Shown: positions 8,910 through 18,945, counted from the stretch's first letter. The stretch: DNA of 64,000 bases from Psychroflexus sediminis (GCF_900099815.1 NZ_FNCW01000009.1:79318-143317), one strand, 5' to 3'. Numbers and translations are program-made. Notes: generated by a model not told the origin, from the letters alone.

Positions 8910-10080
8910 ACTGCTGTTGTTTAAGTATAGTCTTTAATTTAGATTTTATGTCTTCAGAAGCATCAATCAGCATTTGATTATCCGGAGGATATTTGACAGG
9001 TCTTCCTCTAAGCAGATAAATTTCATCCTTGTTTAAGATTCTTTGATCTCCTTCAAAACTTGCAAATCTATTTTCAAAAACAAAAGTGCTTTCTAATGGA
9101 TATGAATTTATTTTTTGCTCTGTGTTTAAATCAAAATAATTCACTTCGGCAATTACACTAACTTCTTTACTTTGAACAGTCTCAGATAAAATACCTTCTT
9201 TTGAAATAATAATATCCTCTTTGATCTTGTTTCCGTTTTCATCTAAAACATAATTATTTCTGCTATCTGTTTTATATCTCCACCCGTCAAGGATTTCTCT
9301 TTCTATTGGAATTTGCCTTTCCAGAAGTCGTTCAGGTGAAAATTGAATTGATGTGAAATAAATTTCAATGGAATAATCATAGTTTACATTTTCTCTTTCG
9401 TTGATATGATACTCGGTCCAAAGATCATTTACATTGAAAATGCTAAAATTTAATAGCCTCTCCTCTACCTGAACCGGAATCACTTGCTTTGTATCATTAT
9501 ACAGTGAAACAAGAATCAGGTCAATTCCATTTAAATATGCTTCTCTTTTGAGCTCGGATGTATTTCTATATCCAGGTGCAAGTTTTTCTAACTCAACAAA
9601 GCTATTGTAGGCCAAGCGTTTATCAATTTTATCTTTTGATCTTAAGAATTCACTGGCTTTGGTGTATAAATAGTTTGCATAATTTTCTTTCTCAACCAAA
9701 AGATTATCGGTAACATCATAAAATTCAAAAGCAACAACTTCTCCGGTTTCAAGTTTTAGGGGTAAAAGTGGTTTTATTCTATTTTGAATGCTTTGAAGGC
9801 TTACATAAGACTCATATATGGCCTTGGAGTTATCCCTTAAGGTTTCTCTCTCCATAAAGCTGATCTGATTTATAGTTCGCTCTCTGTATTTATCATAAGA
9901 TTGTTTGAGTAAATCAACGTAAATAGCACTTTTGTTACTGTATTTATTATTCTGAAGCTGTTCTACAGATTCATTTATAGCTTTTATATAATCTCCGGAA
10001 TTAAGTGCTCGCTGAGTCTTCTTAACCGAACTACAGGATGTGAGTATTATTAAAGCAAGAAGACTTATAGATATTTTCAT
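8902..10080 (-). CDS. Lipoprotein of unknown function
   Basis: A 392-residue protein with a lipoprotein signal (lipobox LTSC, residues 13-16), so probably in the outer or inner membrane facing the periplasm. After the Cys come a TPR-like helical stretch (ALNSGDYIKAINESVEQL) and a long mixed alpha/beta part. No recognised catalytic motif is visible. It starts 14 bases after the stop of the secreted protease gene, so the two are probably one transcript. I do not recognise the family. Confidence 0.65.
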   Translation of the reverse strand: MKISISLLALIILTSCSSVKKTQRALNSGDYIKAINESVEQLQNNKYSNKSAIYVDLLKQSYDKYRERTINQISFMERETLRDNSKAIYESYVSLQSIQNRIKPLLPLKLETGEVVAFEFYDVTDNLLVEKENYANYLYTKASEFLRSKDKIDKRLAYNSFVELEKLAPGYRNTSELKREAYLNGIDLILVSLYNDTKQVIPVQVEERLLNFSIFNVNDLWTEYHINERENVNYDYSIEIYFTSIQFSPERLLERQIPIEREILDGWRYKTDSRNNYVLDENGNKIKEDIIISKEGILSETVQSKEVSVIAEVNYFDLNTEQKINSYPLESTFVFENRFASFEGDQRILNKDEIYLLRGRPVKYPPDNQMLIDASEDIKSKLKTILKQQQSI

Positions 10081-10094
10081 AATTATGATTTGAT

Positions 10095-12368
10095 TTAGAG
10101 CTTTATTATTTTTTTGGTGATGGATTTTACTCCGTTATTGATTTTTAGAAAATACATGCCAGATGAAATTGCTTCAAGATCAATTGTTTTGTTTTCACTC
10201 ATTTTTACTGAATAAATTTGTTTGCCTCTTATGTCAAACAAACTAAGATTGAGTTCATCAGTTGAGTTGGTCTCAACCGTCAAAGATGAAGAAACAGGGT
10301 TCGGATAGACACTTAATTCTGCAAAACTAGAGTCATCAGAAGATAAATTTTCAGAGGTCCTAAAACTTGAAACCTCTATGGAACCAAACGCGCCGTTTTC
10401 ACTTATAATCTCACCGTTGCCGGTCTCCAGTTTATAAGAACCTGTCCCGAAATCACAGCAAATACCATCACCTGCAGAATCTAAAATAACAAATTCATAA
10501 CAGCTATCCGGATTTAAATTAAAGACTTCAGTATAAGTCGTTTGATCGGTTAATGTGCCTTGAGATTCTTGAATTAGAGTGCCATTTTGATCGTAAAATT
10601 GCCAGGAAGTTTCATTGGCATAATCATCTGTTTTTAAAGTTAAAGTGACGGTTTCAGCTGTGTAGGTATCATTTTTGTAATTATCTATTGTTGAAGTAAA
10701 TGTGTTATTGTCTGGAAAATCATCGGTTTTATCCTTAATTTCGATTGAAGCTGTCAACCTATTCTCAGTGCTAAGATCGAAAACGGGAGATGCGATTACT
10801 TCTCTTTCAAGATAAGTAAGTGAGCCTGTCCATTCAACTGTTTGAGGAGCCTGTGAGCCAAATTGATAGGTTAAAGTTGCAGCAGTTACTTGAGTATTAC
10901 CTCTGTTTTGCAAACTAAATACAGGGGTCACCTCATCTCCACAAATCTGATTATCTATATTGTCTACTATAATTGCTATATCATCATTAAAAATTTGTGC
11001 AGGTGGATATTGATTTAATGTAAATCTGCCTGTAGCTGCAGGGTCTAACCATTCTTTCAAACGGGATGAAGGTGTATCTCCAAAATCCCAGGACACATCG
11101 AATCGTCCATAAAAATCAAAAGCACCATTATTTTCGGTACCGTTACATGCAGCAGCTCCACCGGCAAGCTGACCTATTATTCTTCCGTTCTCATCAAAGA
11201 GTGGTGAGCCTGAAGACCCTTCTTCAGTAACTCCCAATTCCCAGTTATACAGATACCAGTTTTCCATATTATCATTACCATTGAATATTCTTGAATTTTT
11301 CACTGGTGAATTATCATCTCTCGAAACTTTCATGATATCACCTCGGGGATGATGAATTCCAACGCTAAAGTCAGGAATAACACCAGATCTGTCCCACCCC
11401 GCCCAGACTAGGTCCCAGTCATCCGGGAGTGGAGCATCAATTTCCAGTAAGGCAAAATCTGATTTAGAATTATTCGCTAAAAGCGTTGCTCCACTTACAG
11501 TTTGATTGAAGCTAGCATCAGTTGAGTTGGAAGTAGTAGAACATGAGGGATTCTGACTTATCCAGTTAAACCGAAACGCCCAGGTAGAGGTTGAACTTGT
11601 CAAACAATGATTGGCTGTTAAGAAATACTGGCTGCGGTCATTGTTGGTGTTATTGATTAAAGAACCAGAGCAAAACCCACTTGACCCCACAACTATCATC
11701 GCTACAGCTTTCTTAAGCTGATCTTTTAAAGTATCAAAATCTGAACCTACAGGGCAATTTACATCTTGATTACATGAACCGGAGTCATTTAGTGCTTTTT
11801 TCAAAGCTGGTATATCGGAGACGCTTCTATACCCATGAACAACTTTTGAAATGTGTAATTGTCCATTAAATTCAGCCTGAGCAGGTTCAAAATATTCGAT
11901 CCATACATTATCTCCGTTGATTAACCAAGTACCGAATTCCATATCATCTCGGTTTTGCGATGCTGTATAAGCGCCTAAAAGATCTGTTTTATCATTATTG
12001 TAAAAATATAATTTAGCACCCTCAGGTATATAAAACTCATCAAATAAGAAATTCAAGGTCTTAGCTCCTTTGGATCGGACATTAAGCAACCAGACTCTAT
12101 CACCATTTTTCAGCCTGTTCCACTTTCCATCCTCAAAACTTAGACTTACCTGGTGCTCATAACCAAATCTATAGGGCTGATTCTCTTTTTTATCATTGAT
12201 TATATCTTCCTTCTGTAAAGTCTTTAGATCAAAACTAGGCATCGAAATAGTTTCGACTGAATTTAGTGTTAATTGCCAGCTTTTAGGCTGCCCCTCATTT
12301 GTTACTTGTGCTCCTGCATAATAAAAAAAGAGTAGAAACGAGAAAATAAATGAATACCTGATCTTCAT
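10095..12368 (-). CDS. Secreted trypsin-like serine protease with type 9 sorting tail
   Basis: A 757-residue secreted protein. It has a signal peptide (to about residue 20), an N-terminal beta-rich domain, then an S1-family protease domain resembling lysyl endopeptidases: His in FLTANHCLT, Asp in SDFALLEID and Ser in EEGSSGSPLFDENG. A CARDB-like domain (about 470-560) and a small domain with GDGICCDFGTGSYKL follow. The end is a type A sorting domain (LSVYPNPVSSSL to KKIIKL), so export by the PorX-regulated type 9 system is likely. Cysteines in the protease part probably form disulfides. The substrate specificity cannot be fixed by eye. Confidence 0.88.
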   Translation of the reverse strand: MKIRYSFIFSFLLFFYYAGAQVTNEGQPKSWQLTLNSVETISMPSFDLKTLQKEDIINDKKENQPYRFGYEHQVSLSFEDGKWNRLKNGDRVWLLNVRSKGAKTLNFLFDEFYIPEGAKLYFYNNDKTDLLGAYTASQNRDDMEFGTWLINGDNVWIEYFEPAQAEFNGQLHISKVVHGYRSVSDIPALKKALNDSGSCNQDVNCPVGSDFDTLKDQLKKAVAMIVVGSSGFCSGSLINNTNNDRSQYFLTANHCLTSSTSTWAFRFNWISQNPSCSTTSNSTDASFNQTVSGATLLANNSKSDFALLEIDAPLPDDWDLVWAGWDRSGVIPDFSVGIHHPRGDIMKVSRDDNSPVKNSRIFNGNDNMENWYLYNWELGVTEEGSSGSPLFDENGRIIGQLAGGAAACNGTENNGAFDFYGRFDVSWDFGDTPSSRLKEWLDPAATGRFTLNQYPPAQIFNDDIAIIVDNIDNQICGDEVTPVFSLQNRGNTQVTAATLTYQFGSQAPQTVEWTGSLTYLEREVIASPVFDLSTENRLTASIEIKDKTDDFPDNNTFTSTIDNYKNDTYTAETVTLTLKTDDYANETSWQFYDQNGTLIQESQGTLTDQTTYTEVFNLNPDSCYEFVILDSAGDGICCDFGTGSYKLETGNGEIISENGAFGSIEVSSFRTSENLSSDDSSFAELSVYPNPVSSSLTVETNSTDELNLSLFDIRGKQIYSVKMSENKTIDLEAISSGMYFLKINNGVKSITKKIIKL

Positions 12369-12444
12369 TTTAAAATGATTTTATCAAATATATGCTGAAC
12401 TTTTTAAATAAATATTGAAACTCCTAAGAATTTGATATTAAAAA

Positions 12445-12489
12445 CTGACAAAATGCTGGTTTTTTAGTTGCTTTAAGCTGTCATAATGG
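12445..12489 (+). promoter_or_regulatory. Twin imperfect dyad motif upstream of clpB
   Basis: Two similar 12-base elements, CTGACAAAATGC (12445-12456) and CTGTCATAATGG (12478-12489), start 33 bases apart, about three helical turns, between the protease gene and clpB. The second extends to a near palindrome (TGTCATAATGGCA). A role as a heat-shock operator for clpB is inference. No CIRCE or sigma-32 site is recognisable. Confidence 0.4.
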
Positions 12490-12539
12490 CATTTATGCAG
12501 TTGGGTATAAGAATTGAAATCTATTATAAAAAATAAATA

Positions 12540-15125
12540 ATGGATTTTAAAAACTTTACTATAAAAACACAAGAAGCTGTCCAAAAGGCTCAGCTAATTG
12601 CTCAGGAAATGGGACATCAACACATAGAAAATGAGCATTTGTTTAAAGCTATTTCTGAAGTGGATGAAAATGTAACGCCCTTTATTCTTAAAAAATTAAA
12701 CATTAATTCTCAACTCTTTCTTCAAATAGTAGATAAGAATCTTAAAAGCCTGCCTAAAGTTTCTGGAGGTGATATCATGCTATCAAGAGAAACGGGGAAG
12801 ACTTTGAATGAAGCAAGTATTGTAGCCAAAAAAATGAAGGATGAATATGTTTCTATTGAACATCTTATCCTAGCGATCTTTAAAAGTAAGAGTAAAATCG
12901 CTCAAGTTTTAAAAGACCAAGGTGCAACTGAAAAGGCATTAGAGGCAGCAATTCAAGAATTAAGAAATGGAGATCGTGTAACTTCTCAAAGCGCAGAAGA
13001 AAATTACAACTCCTTAGATAAGTATGCCAATAACCTAAATAAAATGGCAGAAGAGGGAAAATTGGACCCTGTAATTGGAAGAGATGAAGAAATTAGAAGA
13101 ATACTTCAAATTCTCTCTAGAAGAACTAAAAATAATCCTATGCTGGTCGGTGAACCTGGTACTGGTAAAACGGCCATTGCAGAAGGTCTTGCTCATAGGA
13201 TAATTAGTGGAGACGTTCCTGAGAACCTAAAGTCTAAAAAGATATATAGTTTAGATATGGGTGCTCTGATTGCAGGAGCAAAATATAAAGGTGAATTTGA
13301 AGAGCGTTTAAAATCAGTAATTAAAGAAGTTACAACTAGCGATGGAAATATTGTTTTATTTATCGATGAAATTCATACACTTGTTGGCGCTGGTGGCGGA
13401 GAAGGTGCTATGGACGCCGCTAATATCTTAAAACCTGCACTGGCCAGAGGAGAACTGAGAGCTATAGGGGCAACCACTTTGGATGAATTTCAGAAATATT
13501 TTGAAAAGGATAAGGCTCTGGAAAGACGTTTTCAAAAAGTAACTGTCAATGAACCCGATACAGAAAGTGCCGTTTCGATTTTACGAGGAATCAAGGAAAA
13601 ATATGAAACTCACCATAAAGTCAGAATTAAAGATGAAGCTATTATAGGGGCGGTAGAACTTTCACAGCGTTATATTACCAACCGATTTCTTCCAGATAAA
13701 GCCATCGACTTGATGGACGAAGCAGCCTCTAAGCTTAGAATGGAAATCAATTCTAAGCCTGAGGAACTCGATGTTTTAGATAGAAAAGTCATGCAGCTGG
13801 AAATTGAGATTGAAGCTATCAAACGAGAAAAAGATGATATTAAATTAAAATCATTACGAGCAGATTTGGCAGATCTTAAAGAAGAACGAAACACCTTACA
13901 TGCACGCTGGAAAAATGAAAAGGATATTGTGGATAATATTCAAAAGATTAAAACTGATATCGAAAATTATAAACTCGAGGCAGAACGGGCAGAGCGAGAA
14001 GGTGATTACGGAAAAGTAGCTGAGATTCGATATGGCAAAATTAAGGAGGCACAGGAAAGCCTTGAAAAACTTCAAAATGAAGTAGAAAATCAGAAGTCTG
14101 AAAACACCCTGATTAAAGAAGAGGTGAATTATGAGGATATTGCTGAAGTTGTTGCCAAATGGACAGGAATTCCCGTAACCAAGATGTTACAGTCGGATCG
14201 CGAAAAACTTCTTAAGCTTGAGGATGAATTACATCATAGAGTTGTGGGTCAAGATGAGGCCATACAAGCTGTTTCTGATGCAGTAAGAAGGAGCCGGGCT
14301 GGATTACAAGACCAAAACAGGCCCATTGGTTCGTTCTTATTTCTTGGTACAACAGGAGTTGGTAAAACTGAATTGGCCAAGGCACTCGCGGAATATATGT
14401 TTGATGATGAAAGCTCAATGACCCGAATAGATATGAGTGAATATCAAGAACGGCATTCGGTAAGTCGCCTTGTTGGGGCACCTCCTGGATATGTAGGCTA
14501 TGAAGAAGGGGGACAACTGACTGAAGCTGTGAGAAGAAAACCTTATTCTGTAATTTTACTTGATGAGATTGAAAAGGCGCATCCAGATACTTTCAATATT
14601 TTATTGCAGGTTCTGGATGAAGGCCGGTTAACTGATAATAAAGGAAGATTAGCTGACTTTAAAAATTCAATTATCGTGATGACATCCAATATTGGAAGTC
14701 ATATCATTCAGGAGAAATATGATGCATCAACCGATGTTGAAACCACTATGGAAAGTGCTAAAGTTGAAGTGCTGGGACTTTTGAAGCAGAGTGTAAGACC
14801 TGAGTTTCTGAATAGAATTGATGATGTTGTGATGTTCACACCACTCTCTAAAGACGATATCAAAGAGATTGTAGAACTACAGCTCGACAACTTGAAAAAA
14901 ATGTTGATGAAACAAGGCATTACTATAGATGCTACAGATGAAGCTATAGATTACTTAGCGAGAATAGGTTTTGATCCTCAATATGGAGCAAGACCTGTAA
15001 AGAGAACCATTCAAAAAGAAGTTTTAAACAGTCTTTCAAAACAGATTTTAGCTGAGAAAATAAAAACAGACAGCATCATTCTATTGGATCAGTTTGATGG
15101 AAAACTGGTTTTCAGAAATCAATAA
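12540..15125 (+). CDS. clpB: ATP-dependent disaggregase ClpB
   Basis: Hsp100 chaperone that solubilises aggregated proteins with DnaK. The 861-residue protein has the Clp N-domain (1-145), a first AAA+ module with Walker A GEPGTGKTA (near 205) and Walker B LFIDEIHT, the coiled-coil middle domain (about 400-520), a second AAA+ module with GTTGVGKTE (near 605) and LLDEIEKAH, and the C-terminal D2 small domain (FDPQYGARPVKR). The middle domain identifies ClpB rather than ClpA or ClpX. It is a single gene between a possible regulatory dyad and a strong terminator. Confidence 0.97.
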   Translation: MDFKNFTIKTQEAVQKAQLIAQEMGHQHIENEHLFKAISEVDENVTPFILKKLNINSQLFLQIVDKNLKSLPKVSGGDIMLSRETGKTLNEASIVAKKMKDEYVSIEHLILAIFKSKSKIAQVLKDQGATEKALEAAIQELRNGDRVTSQSAEENYNSLDKYANNLNKMAEEGKLDPVIGRDEEIRRILQILSRRTKNNPMLVGEPGTGKTAIAEGLAHRIISGDVPENLKSKKIYSLDMGALIAGAKYKGEFEERLKSVIKEVTTSDGNIVLFIDEIHTLVGAGGGEGAMDAANILKPALARGELRAIGATTLDEFQKYFEKDKALERRFQKVTVNEPDTESAVSILRGIKEKYETHHKVRIKDEAIIGAVELSQRYITNRFLPDKAIDLMDEAASKLRMEINSKPEELDVLDRKVMQLEIEIEAIKREKDDIKLKSLRADLADLKEERNTLHARWKNEKDIVDNIQKIKTDIENYKLEAERAEREGDYGKVAEIRYGKIKEAQESLEKLQNEVENQKSENTLIKEEVNYEDIAEVVAKWTGIPVTKMLQSDREKLLKLEDELHHRVVGQDEAIQAVSDAVRRSRAGLQDQNRPIGSFLFLGTTGVGKTELAKALAEYMFDDESSMTRIDMSEYQERHSVSRLVGAPPGYVGYEEGGQLTEAVRRKPYSVILLDEIEKAHPDTFNILLQVLDEGRLTDNKGRLADFKNSIIVMTSNIGSHIIQEKYDASTDVETTMESAKVEVLGLLKQSVRPEFLNRIDDVVMFTPLSKDDIKEIVELQLDNLKKMLMKQGITIDATDEAIDYLARIGFDPQYGARPVKRTIQKEVLNSLSKQILAEKIKTDSIILLDQFDGKLVFRNQ

Positions 15126-15140
15126 GCAACTTATTATAAA

Positions 15141-15180
15141 TCAAAAACCCCGTTTCGATATATTGAAACGGGGTTTTTGA
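15141..15180 (+). terminator. Terminator after clpB, probably bidirectional
   Basis: A perfect 16-base inverted repeat (15141-15156 with 15165-15180, 8-base loop) has a GC core ACCCCG/CGGGGT flanked by A and T runs. It lies between the convergent clpB and carbonic-anhydrase-like genes, so it could serve both. Confidence 0.9.
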
Positions 15181-15198
15181 TTTACTCTACTGTTATAA

Positions 15199-15708
15199 TT
15201 AATCGATCCAGGTTTTATAAAGCGTATAATTTTTTGCAGTTCGTTTTATCATTTCCAAATTCTCATTAGAAACAGCTTTCAGCCTTTTGGCTGGAATGCC
15301 AGCATAAATGGAATTAGCTTCAACCCGGGTACCCGCTGTAACTATTGCTCCCGCAGCTACTATACTTCCGCTCTCAATAACAGCATGATCCATGACAATG
15401 GCTCCCATCCCTATCAAGACATCATCCTGTATTGTACAGCCATGGATAATGGCTTTATGGCCTATAGAAACTCGGTTTCCAATTCTGGTAGCAGCCTTTT
15501 GATAGGTGCAATGAACAACTGCAGCATCTTGGATATTTGTATCATTTCCAATTTCTATGGAATTAACATCACCGCGAATCACTGCATTATACCAAACACT
15601 GCAATTTTCACCTAGCTTGACTTGACCTACAAGACTTGAATTTTCTGCCAAAAAGCAAGAAGAATGTACGCTCGGTGCTATTCCTTTTATAGATTGAATC
15701 AAAGCCAT
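15199..15708 (-). CDS. Gamma carbonic anhydrase family protein (PaaY/YrdA-like)
   Basis: A 169-residue left-handed beta-helix protein of hexapeptide repeats. It has the three metal-binding histidines expected of the gamma carbonic anhydrase family, in VVHCTYQ, IGHKAIIHGC. Family members are trimers and many have no proven anhydrase activity, so only the fold and metal site are firm. It starts 1 base after the carB stop and is probably the second gene of that transcript. Confidence 0.85.
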   Translation of the reverse strand: MALIQSIKGIAPSVHSSCFLAENSSLVGQVKLGENCSVWYNAVIRGDVNSIEIGNDTNIQDAAVVHCTYQKAATRIGNRVSIGHKAIIHGCTIQDDVLIGMGAIVMDHAVIESGSIVAAGAIVTAGTRVEANSIYAGIPAKRLKAVSNENLEMIKRTAKNYTLYKTWID

Positions 15709-15709
15709 A

Positions 15710-18562
15710 TTATTTGCTTAAATACATTTTACGTCTTCCGTACAACTCATAAAAAGTGTCATCCCTTAAACTATCGATAAATAAAATGCTTTCACCTGTA
15801 CTCTTCATTTCAGGCCCCAACTGTTTGTTGACGTTATGAAACTTGTCAAAAGAGAATACCGGTTGTTTTATAGCATAACCTTCTAGTTGTGGATTAAAAG
15901 TGAAGTCATTTAATTTATTTTCACCAAGCATGATTTTGGTTGCATAATTTACATACGGTTCTTTATAAGCTTTAGCTATAAATGGAACTGTTCTAGAAGC
16001 TCTAGGATTGGCTTCAATGATATACACATGATCATCCTTTATAGCAAATTGAACGTTGAGTAAACCAACGGTATTTAGAGCCAAGGCAATTTTCCTGGTA
16101 TGGTCTTTAATTTGTTCTAAAACCAGGTCTCCTAGATTAAAAGGAGGAAGCATCGCATTTGAATCTCCAGAATGAACCCCACAAGGCTCAATATGCTCCA
16201 TAATCCCAACGATGTAAACATCTTCACCATCACATATAGCATCTGCTTCTGCTTCTATTGCACCGTCAAGATAATGATCCAATAGCAATTTATTGTTCGG
16301 TATTTTTCTCAACAAATCAACAACATGCGTTTCTAAGTCTTTCTTATTGATAACAATTTTCATCCCCTGTCCGCCAAGAACATAAGAGGGTCTTACAAGA
16401 AGTGGAAAATCCAACTTTTCTGCGAGCGCTAAAGCTTCATCGGCTGTTTCTGCAACTCCAAATTCTGGATAAGGAATATTATTGTCCTGTAATAATTTTG
16501 AAAAGCTTCCTCTGTCTTCTGCAAGATCAAGCGACTCGTAGCTGGTTCCTAAAATCTTAATCCCATATCTGTTTAGCTTTTCTGCAAGTTTTAAGGCCGT
16601 TTGTCCACCGAGCTGAACAATTACACCTTCGGGCTTCTCATGTTTGATGATATCGTAAATATGTTCCCAAAAGACAGGTTCAAAATAGAGTTTATCTGCT
16701 GTATCAAAATCAGTGGAAACCGTTTCAGGATTACAGTTGATCATGATGGTTTCATAACCACACTCCGCTGCTGCCAAAACTCCATGAACACAACAATAGT
16801 CAAATTCTATCCCTTGACCAATTCTGTTTGGTCCAGATCCCAGAACGATCACTTTTTTCTTTGAGGTAACTATGCTTTCATTTGTATTTATAATTTCCCC
16901 GTCTTTATTTTCTACATCAGCTTCAAAAGTAGAATAGTAATAAGGGGTGTGGGCCTCAAATTCTGCGGCACAGGTATCAACCAATTTGTAGATTCTGTTC
17001 ACATTCAATTCTTCGCGCTTAGCATATACTTCACTTTCCAGACATTTCAACATATGCGCGATCTGACGATCAGCAAAACCTTTTTGTTTTGCTTCAAGCA
17101 TCAAATCCTTACTGATGTTTTGAATTGAATACTTTGAAATTTCCTTTTCTAAATTGAAAAGCTCCTCATATTGCTTAAGGAACCACATGTCAATTTTGGT
17201 AATTTCGTGGATTCTGCTTAGCGGTATTCCAAGCTGAATGGCATCGTAAATTACAAAAACCCTGTCCCAGCTAGCAAATTCAAGCTTACTTAAAATCTGA
17301 TTATAGTCTGTATAACTTTTACCGTCTGCCCCTAGCCCATTTCTTTTAATTTCTAAGGACTGAGTTGCTTTGTGCAGGGCTTCTTGAAAAGAACGGCCTA
17401 TTCCCATGACCTCACCTACAGATTTCATCTGTAGCCCCAAGGTTCTGTCTGAACCTTCAAACTTATCGAAGTTCCATCTTGGAATTTTAACGATAACATA
17501 ATCGAGAGTAGGTTCAAAAAATGCCGATGTAGTTTGGGTGATTTGGTTTTGAAGTTCATCTAGATGGTAACCGATTGCTAATTTAGATGCAATTTTGGCG
17601 ATAGGGTAACCGGTGGCTTTAGAAGCCAGGGCTGAAGACCTGGACACTCTGGGATTTATCTCTATGGCGATAATATCTTCTTTTTCATCTGGACTTACAG
17701 CAAACTGAACATTACAGCCTCCTGCAAAATCTCCGATACTTCTCATCATTTTTATAGCCATGTCCCTCATCTTTTGATATGTTCGATCACTTAAAGTCAT
17801 GGCAGGAGCCACGGTTATAGAGTCCCCTGTATGAATTCCCATGGGATCCATATTTTCGATACTACATATAATCGTCACGTTATCATTTCGATCTCTAAGC
17901 AATTCCAATTCAAATTCTTTCCAGCCTAACAGAGCTTTATCTATTATCACTTCATGAATTGGAGATGCTTCCAGACCTCTGGTGAGCAACTCTTCGAACT
18001 GATCTTCTGCATAAACTATAGAAGCTCCACTTCCACCCAGGGTAAAAGAGGCCCTGATTACCAAAGGAAATCCAAAAACCTGAGCGACTTCTTTTCCCTG
18101 TAAAAAAGAAGTCACCGTTTTGGAAGGAGCTACTCCTACTCCAATATCTTGCATCAGTTTTCTGAATTTCTCTCTGTCTTCTGTGATGTTAATAGCATCA
18201 ATATCGACTCCAATAATGTTTACTTTAAAATCTTCCCAAATGCCTTTATCGTCTGCTTCAATACAAAGATTTAAAGCAGTTTGACCACCCATGGTTGGCA
18301 AAACAGCATCTATTTCTGGATGATCCGTGAGGATTTCAACAATCGACTTCGTTGTCAAGGGTTTTAAATACACGTGATCTGCCATGGAAGGATCGGTCAT
18401 GATCGTTGCAGGATTACTGTTGATGAGAATTGTTTTAATTCCTTCTTCTCGAAGCGATCTCAAAGATTGAGAACCTGCATAATCAAACTCACAGGCCTGG
18501 CCTATAACAATAGGACCTGAACCGATGATAAGAATGGTTTTGATGGAGTTGTTTTTTGGCAT
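15710..18562 (-). CDS. carB: Carbamoyl-phosphate synthase large subunit
   Basis: CarB makes carbamoyl phosphate from bicarbonate, ammonia and ATP for pyrimidines and arginine. I choose the ATG at 18562 (MPKNNSIKTILIIGSGP) because the 20 extra residues of the longer frame do not look like CarB. The result is 950 residues. Both ATP-grasp halves are present (KTILIIGSGPIVIGQACEFD and KKVIVLGSGPNRIGQGIEFD). The protein ends just after GPEMKSTGES, where the Escherichia coli enzyme continues with an allosteric domain of about 130 residues. That domain is missing, as I recall for other Bacteroidota. carA is not nearby. Confidence 0.95.
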   Translation of the reverse strand: MPKNNSIKTILIIGSGPIVIGQACEFDYAGSQSLRSLREEGIKTILINSNPATIMTDPSMADHVYLKPLTTKSIVEILTDHPEIDAVLPTMGGQTALNLCIEADDKGIWEDFKVNIIGVDIDAINITEDREKFRKLMQDIGVGVAPSKTVTSFLQGKEVAQVFGFPLVIRASFTLGGSGASIVYAEDQFEELLTRGLEASPIHEVIIDKALLGWKEFELELLRDRNDNVTIICSIENMDPMGIHTGDSITVAPAMTLSDRTYQKMRDMAIKMMRSIGDFAGGCNVQFAVSPDEKEDIIAIEINPRVSRSSALASKATGYPIAKIASKLAIGYHLDELQNQITQTTSAFFEPTLDYVIVKIPRWNFDKFEGSDRTLGLQMKSVGEVMGIGRSFQEALHKATQSLEIKRNGLGADGKSYTDYNQILSKLEFASWDRVFVIYDAIQLGIPLSRIHEITKIDMWFLKQYEELFNLEKEISKYSIQNISKDLMLEAKQKGFADRQIAHMLKCLESEVYAKREELNVNRIYKLVDTCAAEFEAHTPYYYSTFEADVENKDGEIINTNESIVTSKKKVIVLGSGPNRIGQGIEFDYCCVHGVLAAAECGYETIMINCNPETVSTDFDTADKLYFEPVFWEHIYDIIKHEKPEGVIVQLGGQTALKLAEKLNRYGIKILGTSYESLDLAEDRGSFSKLLQDNNIPYPEFGVAETADEALALAEKLDFPLLVRPSYVLGGQGMKIVINKKDLETHVVDLLRKIPNNKLLLDHYLDGAIEAEADAICDGEDVYIVGIMEHIEPCGVHSGDSNAMLPPFNLGDLVLEQIKDHTRKIALALNTVGLLNVQFAIKDDHVYIIEANPRASRTVPFIAKAYKEPYVNYATKIMLGENKLNDFTFNPQLEGYAIKQPVFSFDKFHNVNKQLGPEMKSTGESILFIDSLRDDTFYELYGRRKMYLSK

Positions 18563-18594
18563 ACTAGGTTTTTTAAAAATGAAACTATTGGATA

Positions 18595-18623
18595 TAAAAA
18601 AAGGCGTTGCAAAATGCAACACC
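18595..18623 (-). terminator. Terminator after rpmH
   Basis: On the minus strand GGTGTTGC pairs with GCAACGCC (18616-18623 with 18603-18610), followed by a run of seven T. It lies between rpmH and carB. Confidence 0.85.
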
Positions 18624-18650
18624 TTAATATTTTGAAATTAATCAATCATT

Positions 18651-18812
18651 TTATCTTTTTCTTAAACTCATTTCAGAAGAAACACTCAATTTTTTTCTTC
18701 CTTTAGCTCTTCTTCTCTTAAGAACTTTACGACCGCTTACAGATGACATTCTCTCTCTGAATCCGTGTTTATTCTTTCTTTTTTTATTAGAAGGTTGAAA
18801 AGTTCTTTTCAT
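18651..18812 (-). CDS. rpmH: 50S ribosomal protein L34
   Basis: A 53-residue basic protein beginning [20 protein letters not shown] and continuing with [20 protein letters not shown], the typical L34 sequence of Bacteroidota. It is a component of the large ribosomal subunit. It has its own strong promoter upstream and a terminator downstream, so it is expressed as a single gene. No dnaA or rnpA is adjacent. Confidence 0.96.
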   Translation of the reverse strand: MKRTFQPSNKKRKNKHGFRERMSSVSGRKVLKRRRAKGRKKLSVSSEMSLRKR

Positions 18813-18857
18813 TTTTTTATGACTTTAAATGTATTATCTCTTTTTAAAAACTGCGTG

Positions 18858-18887
18858 CAAATATACGATTCATTTTCAGTTTTACAA
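18858..18887 (-). promoter_or_regulatory. rpmH promoter
   Basis: The minus strand has TTG (18887-18885), a 19-base spacer and TATATTTG (18865-18858). This is the Bacteroidota -33/-7 pattern, about 45 bases ahead of the L34 start. Confidence 0.8.
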
Positions 18888-18921
18888 GCCTTGGGGCAAA
18901 GTTTTTTCCATTTGTTTTTGC

Positions 18922-18929
18922 TAGATTTG
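18922..18929 (+). promoter_or_regulatory. Possible -7 box for the TPR gene
   Basis: TAGATTTG matches the TAnnTTTG consensus 16 bases before the ATG at 18946. No good -33 element is seen at the standard distance. Confidence 0.35.
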
Positions 18930-18945
18930 CAAGAAAAAAACGAAC

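Noticed and set aside
18563..18622. Longer N-terminus for carB from an upstream ATG
   Set aside because: The extra 20 residues do not resemble CarB and run over the rpmH terminator, so the start at 18562 is preferred.
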